A program made the translations under genes and the position numbers. Shown piece after piece: positions 47,549-56,964 of a DNA stretch of 64,000 nucleotides (position 1 is its first letter; each line of letters starts with the position of its first letter). Below the pieces are notes generated by a model. The model saw nothing but the letters and a program-made list of their open reading frames with translations, ran no database searches and was not told the DNA's origin. The stretch is from Chloroflexota bacterium. GTDB taxonomy: Bacteria > Chloroflexota > Anaerolineae > UBA4142 > SHND01. The DNA is taken from NCBI GenBank assembly GCA_004295045.1, contig SHND01000025.1:124001-188000 (forward strand), read 5' to 3'.

Positions 47549-47681
47549 CTACCAACTGCCCATTTTCATTGGCTGCTGGTGAGCCAATGGGTCATGGGCA
47601 ACTTTTGATAAATGATTTGTCGCCAATGTATCAAACTGACCGCTTCACAACCGCTTCACACTAACGCGCGGGAAAAATAAA

Positions 47682-47717
47682 AACGCCGCATCGTATCAAG
47701 CGATACCATGCGGCGTT
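47682..47717 (-). terminator. Hairpin downstream of the frameshifted NmrA-like gene
   Basis: AACGCCGCAT and ATGCGGCGTT form the stem base, with a CGTATC/CGATAC extension and an AAG loop. A-runs flank it on the 5' side, giving a T-run on the minus strand. Confidence 0.7.
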
Positions 47718-47737
47718 CTAAAACTTGCTTATTCGTT

Positions 47738-48590
47738 TCAACCTTTTTCGAGACGCAAAAAATCTTCAAGTCGCGTTGGCGTGATTCCAAATACGCTTGC
47801 ACATTCGCGCGAATCAACAATCTCGTCCTCATCTTTTGCCAACATGGCGACTACAATCGGCGGCAAATCAAGGATGTCTTCATCGGGATTGGCAAAATGT
47901 ATGGGAATCGGATATCCCAAGACGCGTTCGTACACCACAACCACATCACGGTACGACAATGCTTCAGGTCCACCAATGACGAGTCGTTGATTCAACGCGG
48001 CGGGATGTGATATGGATGCGCTTGCATAAGCGGCGACATCACTACGCGCGATAAAAGAGATTTTGCCGCGTGCATTTCCGATGAGCGTAACAGGGCGTCC
48101 ATTACTCACAGAAAGTCCAACCACGCGTTCGGGCCATCCCTCCATGAACGCGGTGGGTGCGAGGATGGTGTAATTCAATCCACTCGCGCGCAAATATGTT
48201 TCCGCCTTGAATTTTGCGGCAGCAATGGGAATTGGACTCTCGAGGGCAGCAAAATTCGCCGAGACAAAAATGAATTGCTTGACGCCCGCGCGGGTGGCTG
48301 CGTCAATCAGATTCTGATGCCTGAGCCAGTCTACCGTTTCAGGCGTATCATCGCCGCCGCGTGATGCTGCCGTCGCGGTGGTAATAACTACGTCAATGCC
48401 CTCACACGCCGCGTCGAGTGATGCGCGCGCTTTGAGGTCTCCAGAAACGACTTGCGCGCGCGCGAATATGTGGGGTGGCGCGTTCTTGCGATTGCGGGCG
48501 AATCAGAATCCGCACGCGCTCCCCGCGCGCAAGCAGCATTTGCGTAATCGCGCCGCCCAACATGCCTGTTGCTCCAACGACAAGTATCAT
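47738..48590 (-). pseudogene. NmrA-like NAD(P)-binding protein, frameshifted
   Basis: The ATG at 48590 opens MILVVGATGMLGGAITQMLL, a Rossmann start of the NmrA/atypical SDR family. After RPQSQERATPHI the frame goes wrong and stops at 48402. The next frame then reads AQVVSGDLKARASLDAAC, GIDVVITTATAASRGGDDTP, AGVKQFIFVSAN and on without a stop to 47738. A single extra base between about 48440 and 48485, in a GCGCGCGCG or CCACCCCAC run, explains it. It could be a real inactivation or an assembly error. Intact it would be about 283 residues, a probable NAD(P)H-binding redox sensor or reductase. Confidence 0.8.
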
Positions 48591-48601
48591 TGCATTTCCC
48601 T

Positions 48602-51600
48602 TTACAGATAACCGAGCAGTTTCGCGTCGGCGGCAATATGTTCAAGCTCTTGCCGCGCGCGCAATGTGTCGCCTGCATCCCAAAATGCGACGGCTCGCGC
48701 GAAACCCGACGCGATGGGTTCGGGTAATAATTGCTGCGGGGGGGTGAGCATCGCGCGCACATACTCAATCGCCGCGCCCCATTCGGCGCGCTCGAGCGCG
48801 ATTCCTAGCAATGGGCCCGATGCAAACCAATGAAAGGGATAGGTCTTGGCAAACTTGGGGAGAGCGTCCTGACATAGTTTTTGCGCCAGTTGAAAATTTC
48901 CCGCGCGCCATTCTATCCAGCCGAAATTTGCTTGCGCCGCGCTTTTGTATTCTCGAATGTCCATTTGTTCGGCGAGTGCGGCGCTGGAGCGCGCATATTC
49001 TTTTGCCAATTCGATTGTCCCGCGCTTTCGGTGCGCGATTGTCAAATAGACCTGACACAAAACATTCAAGTGCGTATAGTGCATCGCTTCCGCCGCGGCG
49101 CGCGCAATGTGTAATTCTCTTTCCGCATCCTCCAGCTCGCCTCGCCACAAGCGCATAAAGCCCAGATTGAACCGTGCAGAGGCGAGCTCTCCCTTGTCCC
49201 CAAAATTCTCGCAAGCTTGCACAATCTCCTGCGAAAGCGCAAGCGTCATATCCGATGGCACAAATCGCTCTAAACGCGTACGATAACGTCCCAGCGCGCG
49301 CAAGAACTGAATCTGTTGATGCGGCGTCCCGTTTTTTTCGACGAGGGGTTGGGCGCGTTGCAGCACTTGAGCATTGTTGGCATTGTCGGCGGCGAAATAA
49401 TATGCTTCGGCAAACGCCAACTGGCGTTGAATCCAGACTGCCCAATCTTTGGCGCGCCAATCGGCGGATGGTTCGCCCTGTGTTGCTTCCGCAAGTTCAT
49501 ATTCTTGCAACGCCGCGCTCGTCTCACGCTGTGAGCTCCAGGCGCTGCCGCGTTTGGTAACAAGTTGAGCGCGCGCGCGCGTATCGGCGGGCGGAGTAGA
49601 TGCGAGCGCAACATCAAATACATTGCGCGCTTTATTGAACTGCCCGCCCATCAGCAGCGCATCGCCCAACGCATGATTCAATTCCGCTGCCCGCTCATCC
49701 CCACGCGACAATAGCGCCAACGCGCGTTGATAGAATTGAATCGTATCCTGCACCGCATACACGCGTTTCGCCGCGTCCGCCGCGCGCAAATAATAATCAA
49801 TCGCCTGTTTGGGCTGCTGCGCGCGTTCGTATTGCTGCGCGATTTGTCCGCTCCACGCGTCCATGTTCTCTGAATGTACGTTCACCAACGCGTCCGCCGC
49901 GCGCAGATGCAAAATTTTTTGGCGCGCCGCGCTCAAACTGTTGTACGCCGCCGCGCGAATTTTATCGTGCGCGAAATCATACGCCTCGCCGCGCTGTTCT
50001 CGCACGATTTGTTTGCGCCACAATTCGTCCAAGCCGCGCACCAATGCGTCGAGTTCGCTGCCGCTCGCCTGCGCCAACACCTCGAACGAAAATTCGCGTC
50101 CCAGCACACTCGCCACCTCCGCCAACCCGCGCGCGTTGGGCGAAAGCAACGCCAACCGATGCTGAATCACACTTTGAATTTTCTGCGGCAGCAACGCGTC
50201 TTTGCCATTCGTCGTCCGCCGTCCCCCATCCCCCGTCCCCCATCCTCTATCTCCCGTCCCCCACCCCCCATCTCTCACCATCTCAATCACAAACAACGGA
50301 TTCCCTTCCGTCTCTTGAAACAACGCCTGCGCGTCCGCATCGTCCATCGTCTCTTGCATCCATTCCGACGCCAGCGCCAACGTCTGAATCTCATTCAAGC
50401 GCGGCAAAGCAATCTCTGTGAGTTGTTCGGCGCGATGCAGCGCGAGTTTCCATTTCGTCAAAGGATGCGCGGCGTCCACCTCTTCGCGGCGCGCGCACGC
50501 CAGAATCAACAACGGCGTGTCGCAATCAAAACGCGCGACAAATTGCAGCCATTCCAACGTTTCCGCATCACACCACTGCGCGTCATCCAAAAACAAAACG
50601 CGTGGCGCGGGTGCGCTCAATAGCGCGCGCGCCAGCGCCTCAAACAATCGCTGCCGCTGCCATGCTTCCGTAATGGGCGGCGGTTCGGGCAAATCGGAAA
50701 ATTCGGCGCGGAGCGATGGCGCGATGCGCGAAATTTCGACGAGTATAGCGCGTTCCAAATTTTTGAAATTTTGACGCACCGCGTCATGCCGCAACCATTC
50801 GGCGAGAGGCGCGAACGCGCTCGTTTGCGTATTCTCGTACCCGCGCGCCGTCAGCGTCACAATTTCTTGGCGCGCCGCCCACGCTGCAAAATCTTCCGCC
50901 AAGCGCGTTTTGCCGATGCCCGCTTCGCCCGCGAGCAGAACAAAATGCGTTTGTCCTTGCGCCGCGCGTTCCCACGCGTCGAGCAAGCGCGCCCATTCCG
51001 CGTCGCGGCCAATCAACGGCGCTTGCCCGCGCGGGGTAGTTTGCGCGTCCGCGTTTGCTTGGTCAACGCGCAACAACTGCAAATACAACGCGCGCGTTTC
51101 GGCGGCAGGGTCAATGCCAAATTCATCGCGCAGCATCGTCGCGCACGCGTGATACGCGCGGAGCGCGCTCGTGCGTTCGCCGCGTTCAAGTTCGAGACGC
51201 ATCACGCGCGCGTATGCTTCTTCGCGCAATGGGTCCGCGCGCAAGAGGTGCTGCGCGTATTCCAATGCGCGCGCGTACGCGCGATTCGCCTCGTGGCGCG
51301 CAACCAAATTTTCCAACGCGGCGTGCCATTCTTGGCGCAGTGTTTCGCGTTCGGGCAAAATCCAATCGTCGTAGCAAGAGGGGAGTAAATCGCCCGCGTA
51401 GGTTTTGACTGCGCGTTCGAGCGCGTCCATTTCGCGCGCCGTTTCGCCCGCGCGTTGATGTTCGAGCGCGGCGGCGCGCGCGTTTTGAAATTCAATTACG
51501 TCACAATGAAAAGCCGCGTCGGCGCGCCATTGAATTGTCTGCGGCGCAAAGCAAACAAATTCGTCGGCGTTGGAGAGCGCGTCGCGGAATCGCGCGAGCA

Positions 51601-51799
51601 GTGTGCGAAGGTTGGTGCGCGCCTGCGCGTCAGTGGTATCCGCCCAAAACGTATAGGCGAGTTGTTGGCGCGTCATCGGCGCGTCGCGGTGGAGAACGAG
51701 ATAGGCGAGGAGTGCTTGCAGGCGTTCGGAATGAAATCCTGTCAGCGGCATCGCGTCATTTTGAATTGCAAAGCCACCCAGCAAACGAATGTGCAACAT
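48602..51799 (-). CDS. SARP-type transcriptional activator with BTAD, AAA ATPase and TPR domains
   Basis: 1065 residues. N-terminal winged helix (LHIRLLGGFAIQNDAMPL, about 1-95), a bacterial transcriptional activator domain (105-250, ending RDEFGIDPAAETRALYLQLL), an AAA_16 ATPase with Walker A LAGEAGIGKTR and Walker B RVLFLDDAQWC, and TPR-like helices to the end. Such proteins activate specific gene sets, but the target and signal are unknown. The ATG at 51799 has TTGAGGAAC upstream. A Gly/Trp/Thr-rich insertion at about 507-529 comes from repeat DNA (next entry). Confidence 0.88.
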   Translation of the reverse strand: MLHIRLLGGFAIQNDAMPLTGFHSERLQALLAYLVLHRDAPMTRQQLAYTFWADTTDAQARTNLRTLLARFRDALSNADEFVCFAPQTIQWRADAAFHCDVIEFQNARAAALEHQRAGETAREMDALERAVKTYAGDLLPSCYDDWILPERETLRQEWHAALENLVARHEANRAYARALEYAQHLLRADPLREEAYARVMRLELERGERTSALRAYHACATMLRDEFGIDPAAETRALYLQLLRVDQANADAQTTPRGQAPLIGRDAEWARLLDAWERAAQGQTHFVLLAGEAGIGKTRLAEDFAAWAARQEIVTLTARGYENTQTSAFAPLAEWLRHDAVRQNFKNLERAILVEISRIAPSLRAEFSDLPEPPPITEAWQRQRLFEALARALLSAPAPRVLFLDDAQWCDAETLEWLQFVARFDCDTPLLILACARREEVDAAHPLTKWKLALHRAEQLTEIALPRLNEIQTLALASEWMQETMDDADAQALFQETEGNPLFVIEMVRDGGWGTGDRGWGTGDGGRRTTNGKDALLPQKIQSVIQHRLALLSPNARGLAEVASVLGREFSFEVLAQASGSELDALVRGLDELWRKQIVREQRGEAYDFAHDKIRAAAYNSLSAARQKILHLRAADALVNVHSENMDAWSGQIAQQYERAQQPKQAIDYYLRAADAAKRVYAVQDTIQFYQRALALLSRGDERAAELNHALGDALLMGGQFNKARNVFDVALASTPPADTRARAQLVTKRGSAWSSQRETSAALQEYELAEATQGEPSADWRAKDWAVWIQRQLAFAEAYYFAADNANNAQVLQRAQPLVEKNGTPHQQIQFLRALGRYRTRLERFVPSDMTLALSQEIVQACENFGDKGELASARFNLGFMRLWRGELEDAERELHIARAAAEAMHYTHLNVLCQVYLTIAHRKRGTIELAKEYARSSAALAEQMDIREYKSAAQANFGWIEWRAGNFQLAQKLCQDALPKFAKTYPFHWFASGPLLGIALERAEWGAAIEYVRAMLTPPQQLLPEPIASGFARAVAFWDAGDTLRARQELEHIAADAKLLGYL
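50212..50277 (-). repeat. In-frame low-complexity insertion in the BTAD-AAA gene
   Basis: Repeats of CCCCCATC/CCCCGTC (plus strand) encode GGWGTGDRGWGTGDGGRR. They lie between FVIEMVRD and DALLPQKIQSV, where relatives have a short linker. The repeat style is that of the intergenic spacers in this window, but here it lies inside a gene. Confidence 0.75.
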
Positions 51800-51827
51800 G
51801 ATGTTCCTCAAAGCTAAAAGAGCCCTG

Positions 51828-51892
51828 TAGGACAAATTTGTAATTTGTCGAATCCGCGGATGAAAAGCCGTATGGCAAATTACAAATTTGCC
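51828..51892. repeat. Dispersed palindrome, copies 3 and 4
   Basis: GACAAATTTGTAATTTGTC (51831-51849) is followed 24 bases later by GGCAAATTACAAATTTGCC (51874-51892) with a CTTACC tail. The remainder of the 238-bp spacer up to 52037 has no gene. Confidence 0.7.
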
Positions 51893-52037
51893 TTACCCTT
51901 TCAATGTAGAATGGCAGAGACGCGCGTTGGCGCTTGCCCACACTGCGTAGGAAGCGTTCTCTAACGCTGACGGAGCGCAATGTGGTCATCACCAGAGACA
52001 CGCGGCATTATAAACGCGTTTCGCGTATAATAGCGGC

Positions 52038-53219
52038 GTGAATTCAATTACAAGCGATACAAAAATGACAACGCTAATTTTTCCAACCATTCAACGCAGT
52101 ATCAAACCCGGCGTCATTGATTTGGCGTGGGGTCAGCCCGACCCGAATCTTTTGCCGGTTGAAGAAATGAAGCGCGCGGGAGAACGCGCGCTGAATGAAT
52201 ACAGCTGGGAGATGCTCGATTATGGCGCAGAGGCGGGCCCGGGGCCGCTGCTCGATTATTTGCGCGAACGAATTGAGGAACGAGAGGGACGCGCGTTGCG
52301 CGCCGACCAAATCATCGTCACCGCAGGCAATTCTGACGCGCTCGACCAAATTTGCACCTTTCGGACACAGCCGGGCGATACTGTGTTGATTGAAGCGCCC
52401 ACGTATCATCTCGCCGTAAAAATTTTGCGCGACCACTTGCTCGACATCGTTCCCGTTCCCACCGATGAAGAAGGTTTGCGCGTGAATGATTTGCAAGCGA
52501 TTCTGTCGGAACTAAAACGCGTGGGCAAGCATCCAAAATTTTTGTACACGATTCCCACCTTTCACAATCCAACCGGCGCGAACTTGAGTGAAGGACGCCG
52601 ACGCGGTTTGGTTAAAGTCGCGGCGCAGGAAAATTTGCTGCTGGTGGAAGATGATGTGTATCGCGAACTTGCCTATGACGCGCCCGCGCCGCCGTCGCTT
52701 TGGTCCATCGCGCCCGACGGCGTTGTTTTGCGAATGGGCTCGTTCGCCAAATCGTTCGCGCCCGGCGTGCGGCTCGGCTTTATCACAGGCAGCAAAGAAT
52801 TCCTGCTGCGAATGACGGGCGGCGGTTTGCGCGATAGCGGCGGCGGCGTGAATCATTTTACGGCGATGATGATGGGCGCAGCGTGCCGCGCGGGATTGTA
52901 CGATTCGCAAATCGAAAAACTGCGCGCGGCATATCGCGCACGGCGCGATGTGTTGAGCGACGCGCTCGCGCAAGAAATCCCGAGCGCGACCTTTGTGAAA
53001 CCGGGCGGCGGTTTTTTTATTTGGGCAAAACTTCCTCAAGAGGTGGACACGCAAATATTGCGCGGGCGCGCGCCGGAACATGGTGTTGATTTTGTGCATG
53101 GCGCGCGCTTTTTTGTCGAAGGCGGAGGAGTAAACTGGTTGCGGTTGGCGTTCAGTTTGTATCCGCCGCACGAATTGCAACAAGCAGCCAAACGCTTGCG
53201 CCGCGCGTTGGAGGCGTAG
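52038..53219 (+). CDS. PLP-dependent class I/II aminotransferase
   Basis: 393 residues, fold-type I. PLP lysine in RMGSFAKSFAPGVRLG; other blocks are TAGNSDALDQICTF, PTFHNPTGANLS and LVEDDVYRELAYD. It resembles 2-aminoadipate/MocR-like aminotransferases without the DNA-binding part. Substrate not determinable. The GTG at 52038 gives MNSITSDTKMTT; an ATG at 52065 is an alternative and neither has a clear ribosome site. Confidence 0.88.
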   Translation: MNSITSDTKMTTLIFPTIQRSIKPGVIDLAWGQPDPNLLPVEEMKRAGERALNEYSWEMLDYGAEAGPGPLLDYLRERIEEREGRALRADQIIVTAGNSDALDQICTFRTQPGDTVLIEAPTYHLAVKILRDHLLDIVPVPTDEEGLRVNDLQAILSELKRVGKHPKFLYTIPTFHNPTGANLSEGRRRGLVKVAAQENLLLVEDDVYRELAYDAPAPPSLWSIAPDGVVLRMGSFAKSFAPGVRLGFITGSKEFLLRMTGGGLRDSGGGVNHFTAMMMGAACRAGLYDSQIEKLRAAYRARRDVLSDALAQEIPSATFVKPGGGFFIWAKLPQEVDTQILRGRAPEHGVDFVHGARFFVEGGGVNWLRLAFSLYPPHELQQAAKRLRRALEA

Positions 53220-53273
53220 CGCGATAGAAACGCGTTCTTGGATTCTTGCGGCGGTACGCTATAATCATGTCAC

Positions 53274-53483
53274 ATGAATCCGCCGCGCCTTGTCAAATGG
53301 CAATACGATGAATTGAACGCGCAATACGGCAATACGCCTCCGTTACATGATGGTTGGAGCGCGAGCGGTGAACACTATATTCTATTCGGCTTGCTCAAGA
53401 CTTTTGGCTTTAATCCGCTTTCAAGGGAAGAGCCAATGGATCTCGCAGAAGAATTACTTGCGGAGGGATGGCGCGATGAATAA
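53274..53483 (+). CDS. Small hypothetical protein
   Basis: 69 residues (NPPRLVKWQYDELNAQYG, then HYILFGLLKTFGFNPLSREE), acidic at the C-terminus. No family recognised. It overlaps the next gene by 8 bp, so the two are translationally coupled. The small size and coupling recall two-gene toxin-antitoxin modules, but nothing in the sequence proves that. Confidence 0.5.
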   Translation: MNPPRLVKWQYDELNAQYGNTPPLHDGWSASGEHYILFGLLKTFGFNPLSREEPMDLAEELLAEGWRDE

Positions 53484-53805
53484 TGTTCCTGCGTGGCTGG
53501 CGCGTGGCGCGTTGGTCGAATTTGCATTTTGTGTTGGGCAGATTGAGGATATTGCGATTTCGCCTGAACGTATCATGGTTCTCGTGAAATCGCCAAAGGG
53601 AATCTGGCGCAATCATCCTGCGGAATGGTTGGAATACAAAGAGGGAGCCATAAAACCAACGACCCAAGAACGCGCTGAGCGGGACATTGCATTGTACCGC
53701 GCCTACATCCTTAAAATGCTAGACGACATGGACGCACTAAGCCATTCTTGGTCCAAAGACATTTCTTCCGAAAACGGCGTTCCACTTATTTCCGCCACGG
53801 TTTAA
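53476..53805 (+). CDS. Small hypothetical protein, coupled to the previous gene
   Basis: 109 residues starting MNNVPAWLARGALVEFAFCV with GGAGGGATGG just upstream. It includes a short beta region (ERIMVLVKSPKGIWRNHPAE) and a helical end (RDIALYRAYILKMLDDMDAL). No known family. Its stop directly abuts the CoA-transferase ATG, so it is in the same transcript. Confidence 0.5.
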   Translation: MNNVPAWLARGALVEFAFCVGQIEDIAISPERIMVLVKSPKGIWRNHPAEWLEYKEGAIKPTTQERAERDIALYRAYILKMLDDMDALSHSWSKDISSENGVPLISATV

Positions 53806-54999
53806 ATGAACAACGTCCTCTCTGACATTCGCGTTCTCGATTTGACGCAAGCGATGGCGGGTCCCATTTGCGGGATGCTGCTTGGCGATTTCGGCGCGGA
53901 TGTGATCAAAATCGAACGCCCCGGCAGCGGCGACCAATCGCGCGGCTGGGGTCCGCCGTTCGTTCAATCCGAGTCGGCGTATTATCTTTCTGCCAATCGC
54001 AACAAGCGTTCGCTCACGCTCAATCTTGACAAAGTGGAAGCGATTGAGATTTTGCACGAACTCGCGCGCGACGCCGATGTCTTTTTGGTGAATCAGCCGT
54101 CGCTCGCGTCGCTGCAAAAACGCAAGCACGATTACGAATCCTTGCGCGCACTCAATCCGCGTCTGATCTATGTTTCGATCACCGGTTATGGATTCACCGG
54201 ACCCAAAGCGGGACTCGCCGGATACGATCTCATCGCGCAGGGCGAAGCGGGCTTGATGAGTTTCACCGGAAACCAAGATTGGGAGCCGATGCGTTATCCG
54301 ATTCCGATTGCGGATATCACAACCGGTATTTATTCTGCATTGGGAGTGCTGGCTGCCCTTCGCGTGCGCGATCAACAGGGCGTTGGTCAGTTTCTCGACA
54401 TGGCGTTGTTTGATTCGCAGCTCACGTGGCTGAATCACATCGGCAGCAATTATTTGAACGCGAACGTCGAGCCGCAAAAGATCGGCAACACGCACGCGAG
54501 CATCGTGCCATACCAAGTTTTTCATGCGCAGGACAAATATCTTGTCATCGGCGTCGGCAGCGAAGCATTGTGGAAAAAATTTGTGCGTGTGTTGAACGCA
54601 GAAGAAACGTTGGGCGCGGACGAACGCTTTCAAAGCAATCGCGCACGCAATCAACATCGCGCGGAACTCGTCGCCGAAATTCAATGTCTGTTAGAAAGGA
54701 GACCTGCATCGTATTGGATAGAAAAGTTACGGGCGGAAGAAATTCCGTGTGGTCCAATCAATTCTGCGGCAGAGGCGCTGCATGACCCGCAAACGCGCGC
54801 GCGCGGAATGATTGTTGAAATTGAACATCCGCTGCTGGGTATTGCGAAATCGGTTGGAAATCCTATTCACCTTTCGGAAACACCGCTTACCTATCGAAAA
54901 CATCCTCCCCTTCTTGGCGAGCAGACGGATGAAATTTTGCGCGAGTTGGGGAAATCAAAATCCGAAATTGAAAATTTTAGAAAGGAAAACATTGTTTGA
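53806..54999 (+). CDS. Class III (CaiB/BaiF) CoA-transferase
   Basis: Transfers CoA between acyl-CoA and a free acid. The 397-residue protein has the N-terminal ILSDIRVLDLTQ-type block (NVLSDIRVLDLTQAMAGP), GDFGADVIKIERPGSGD, and the catalytic Asp in AGYDLIAQGEAG. ADITTGIYSALGVLAALR follows, typical of this family. Substrates are unknown; carnitine, bile acid, oxalate, formyl or succinyl-type partners are all possible. Confidence 0.92.
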   Translation: MNNVLSDIRVLDLTQAMAGPICGMLLGDFGADVIKIERPGSGDQSRGWGPPFVQSESAYYLSANRNKRSLTLNLDKVEAIEILHELARDADVFLVNQPSLASLQKRKHDYESLRALNPRLIYVSITGYGFTGPKAGLAGYDLIAQGEAGLMSFTGNQDWEPMRYPIPIADITTGIYSALGVLAALRVRDQQGVGQFLDMALFDSQLTWLNHIGSNYLNANVEPQKIGNTHASIVPYQVFHAQDKYLVIGVGSEALWKKFVRVLNAEETLGADERFQSNRARNQHRAELVAEIQCLLERRPASYWIEKLRAEEIPCGPINSAAEALHDPQTRARGMIVEIEHPLLGIAKSVGNPIHLSETPLTYRKHPPLLGEQTDEILRELGKSKSEIENFRKENIV

Positions 55000-55050
55000 C
55001 GTTTGACCCGACCTTGCTCGGCTTGGGTCATGCGTCATGCTTTATTTCTT

Positions 55051-56412
55051 ATGCGTCGCATCACTGTAATTGGCGTCGGTTATGTCGGACTTGTAACGGG
55101 CGCGTGCTTTGCAGATTTGGGCAATCGAGTCATCTGTCTCGATGTGATTCCCGAAAAAATTGAAAAATTGAAACGCGGTGAAATGCCGATTTATGAACCG
55201 GGACTCGAAGAAATGGTTCAGCGCAATTACGCCGCCGGGCGCTTGTCGTTCACGATAGACTATGCCGAAGCCATTCCGAACGCCGAATATATTTTCGTCG
55301 CGGTTGGCACTCCTTCGGGTGTGGACGGCGAAGCAGATTTGAAATACATTCGCAACGCGGTAGAAAATATTGCCGCGCATCTCGACAGTTACGCGATCAT
55401 TGTGAATCGCAGCACCGTTCCCGTAGGTACGGGCGATTCGACCGCGCAAACGTTGATTGAACGTGGCAAAAAGCAGGGAATTGATTTCCAAGTCGTCTCC
55501 AATCCCGAATTCACGCGCGAAGGTTCGGCGATGTATGATTTTCTGAATCCGGATCGCGTCGTGTTGGGTTCCGTTGATCCCGACGCGGCAGAAGCGGTGG
55601 CAGACCTGTACCGCGTGTTCACGAAAAATATTTTGATTACCGATTTGCGAACGGCGGAAATGATAAAGTACGCGTCCAATGCCTTTCTCGCAATGAAAAT
55701 CTCATTTATCAATGAAATCGCCTCGATCTGCGAAAAATTGGGCGCGGATGTAAAAATGGTGGCAACGGGCATGGGGCAGGATCAGCGCATCGGCGCCGCA
55801 TTTCTCCACGCGGGCTTGGGCTTTGGCGGCAGCTGTTTCCCCAAGGACGTCAAGGCGTTGATGTACATGGCAGAAGTCAACGGTTTGCATCCGCAGCTCT
55901 TGCGCGCTGTTATGGACATTAACCGCGATCAACGTCGCCGCATGATTTTGCACCTGCGCGATTTGCTCGGGACGTTACGCGGCAAAACGATTGGCTTGTT
56001 GGGTCTCGCGTTCAAACCCAATACCGACGACATTCGCGAAGCGGCTGCGATTGATCTGGCGCACATGCTCGCGAACGAAGGCGCGAATTTGCGCGCCTAC
56101 GATCCGGTGGCAATGGATAACGCGCAGCGCTTGCTGGACGGCGTACGTTTTTGCAACGACGCGTATGAGGTTGCCGCAGGCGCAGATGCAGTGATTCTCG
56201 TGACTGAATGGAATGAATTCAAGCAACTGGATATGCCGCGTCTCTTTGAATCAATGCGGCGCAAGATTTTTCTCGACGGACGCAATGTGTACGAACCAAG
56301 CGAAATGCGCGCACATGGTTTTGAATATCGCGGCATCGGGCGCCCATTGAATGGCGGCACGGTGGAACACGCGCGGCACGCGGAAGAAGCGGTGTTGGCA
56401 CGCGCCGGGTGA
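55051..56412 (+). CDS. ugd: UDP-glucose 6-dehydrogenase
   Basis: NAD-dependent oxidation of UDP-glucose to UDP-glucuronate for polysaccharide synthesis. The 453-residue protein begins [20 protein letters not shown], has [14 protein letters not shown], the catalytic Cys in [14 protein letters not shown] and [14 protein letters not shown]. The ATG at 55051 is favoured because the Rossmann strand starts right there, although no Shine-Dalgarno is seen; longer starts at 55003 and 55030 are weaker. It is three bases before acpS. A GDP-mannose dehydrogenase or UDP-ManNAc dehydrogenase is the main alternative. Confidence 0.93.
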   Translation: MRRITVIGVGYVGLVTGACFADLGNRVICLDVIPEKIEKLKRGEMPIYEPGLEEMVQRNYAAGRLSFTIDYAEAIPNAEYIFVAVGTPSGVDGEADLKYIRNAVENIAAHLDSYAIIVNRSTVPVGTGDSTAQTLIERGKKQGIDFQVVSNPEFTREGSAMYDFLNPDRVVLGSVDPDAAEAVADLYRVFTKNILITDLRTAEMIKYASNAFLAMKISFINEIASICEKLGADVKMVATGMGQDQRIGAAFLHAGLGFGGSCFPKDVKALMYMAEVNGLHPQLLRAVMDINRDQRRRMILHLRDLLGTLRGKTIGLLGLAFKPNTDDIREAAAIDLAHMLANEGANLRAYDPVAMDNAQRLLDGVRFCNDAYEVAAGADAVILVTEWNEFKQLDMPRLFESMRRKIFLDGRNVYEPSEMRAHGFEYRGIGRPLNGGTVEHARHAEEAVLARAG

Positions 56413-56415
56413 TTA

Positions 56416-56784
56416 ATGCTCCGCACCGGCATTGACCTCATTGAAATCTCGCGCATCGCATCCTCCGTCACGCACTATGGCGAACGTTTCACGCGGCGCG
56501 TCTACACCGCGCATGAACTCGCCTACTGCGCGGGACGCATCCCATCCCTTGCGGCGCGCTTTGCTGCCAAAGAAGCGGTGAGCAAGCTGCTCGGCGTGGG
56601 GATTCAACATCGCGATGGAGTGGATTGGCGCGAGATCGAAATTGTCTCTGCCGAGAACGGCGATCCGAGTTTGCGATTGTACGGCAAGGCGGAACGGCGC
56701 GCGCGCGAATTGGGCTTGCAAGAAATTGCGCTGTCGTTTTCACACACGCACGAACACGCGATCGCGTTTGTGGTCGCGCAATAG
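56416..56784 (+). CDS. acpS: Holo-(acyl-carrier-protein) synthase
   Basis: Transfers 4'-phosphopantetheine from CoA to ACP. The 122-residue protein has the metal-binding TGIDLIEISRIA at the start and RFAAKEAVSKLLG, both diagnostic. The end SFSHTHEHAIAFVVAQ matches the family. It follows ugd by 3 bp and ends before a clear terminator. Confidence 0.96.
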   Translation: MLRTGIDLIEISRIASSVTHYGERFTRRVYTAHELAYCAGRIPSLAARFAAKEAVSKLLGVGIQHRDGVDWREIEIVSAENGDPSLRLYGKAERRARELGLQEIALSFSHTHEHAIAFVVAQ

Positions 56785-56796
56785 ATCAAAGAATAA

Positions 56797-56829
56797 AAAA
56801 TTGGCGGCATACATGCCGCCAATTTTTTT
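56797..56829 (+). terminator. Intrinsic terminator after acpS
   Basis: AAAATTGGCGGCAT and ATGCCGCCAATTTT form a perfect stem around two bases, with a run of nine or more T. It is the clearest rho-independent terminator in the window. Confidence 0.93.
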
Positions 56830-56964
56830 TTGTTGCCACGTCAATTTCAATATTGCTAAAAAGCAAAGTGTGATAGAATCGAATGACGTTCGTTGCTCCT
56901 TCATGACCCAGACAGCTCTGGCGTCATAAATCATTCCCTTTTTTCCCATCAAGGAGGAAGTAAT

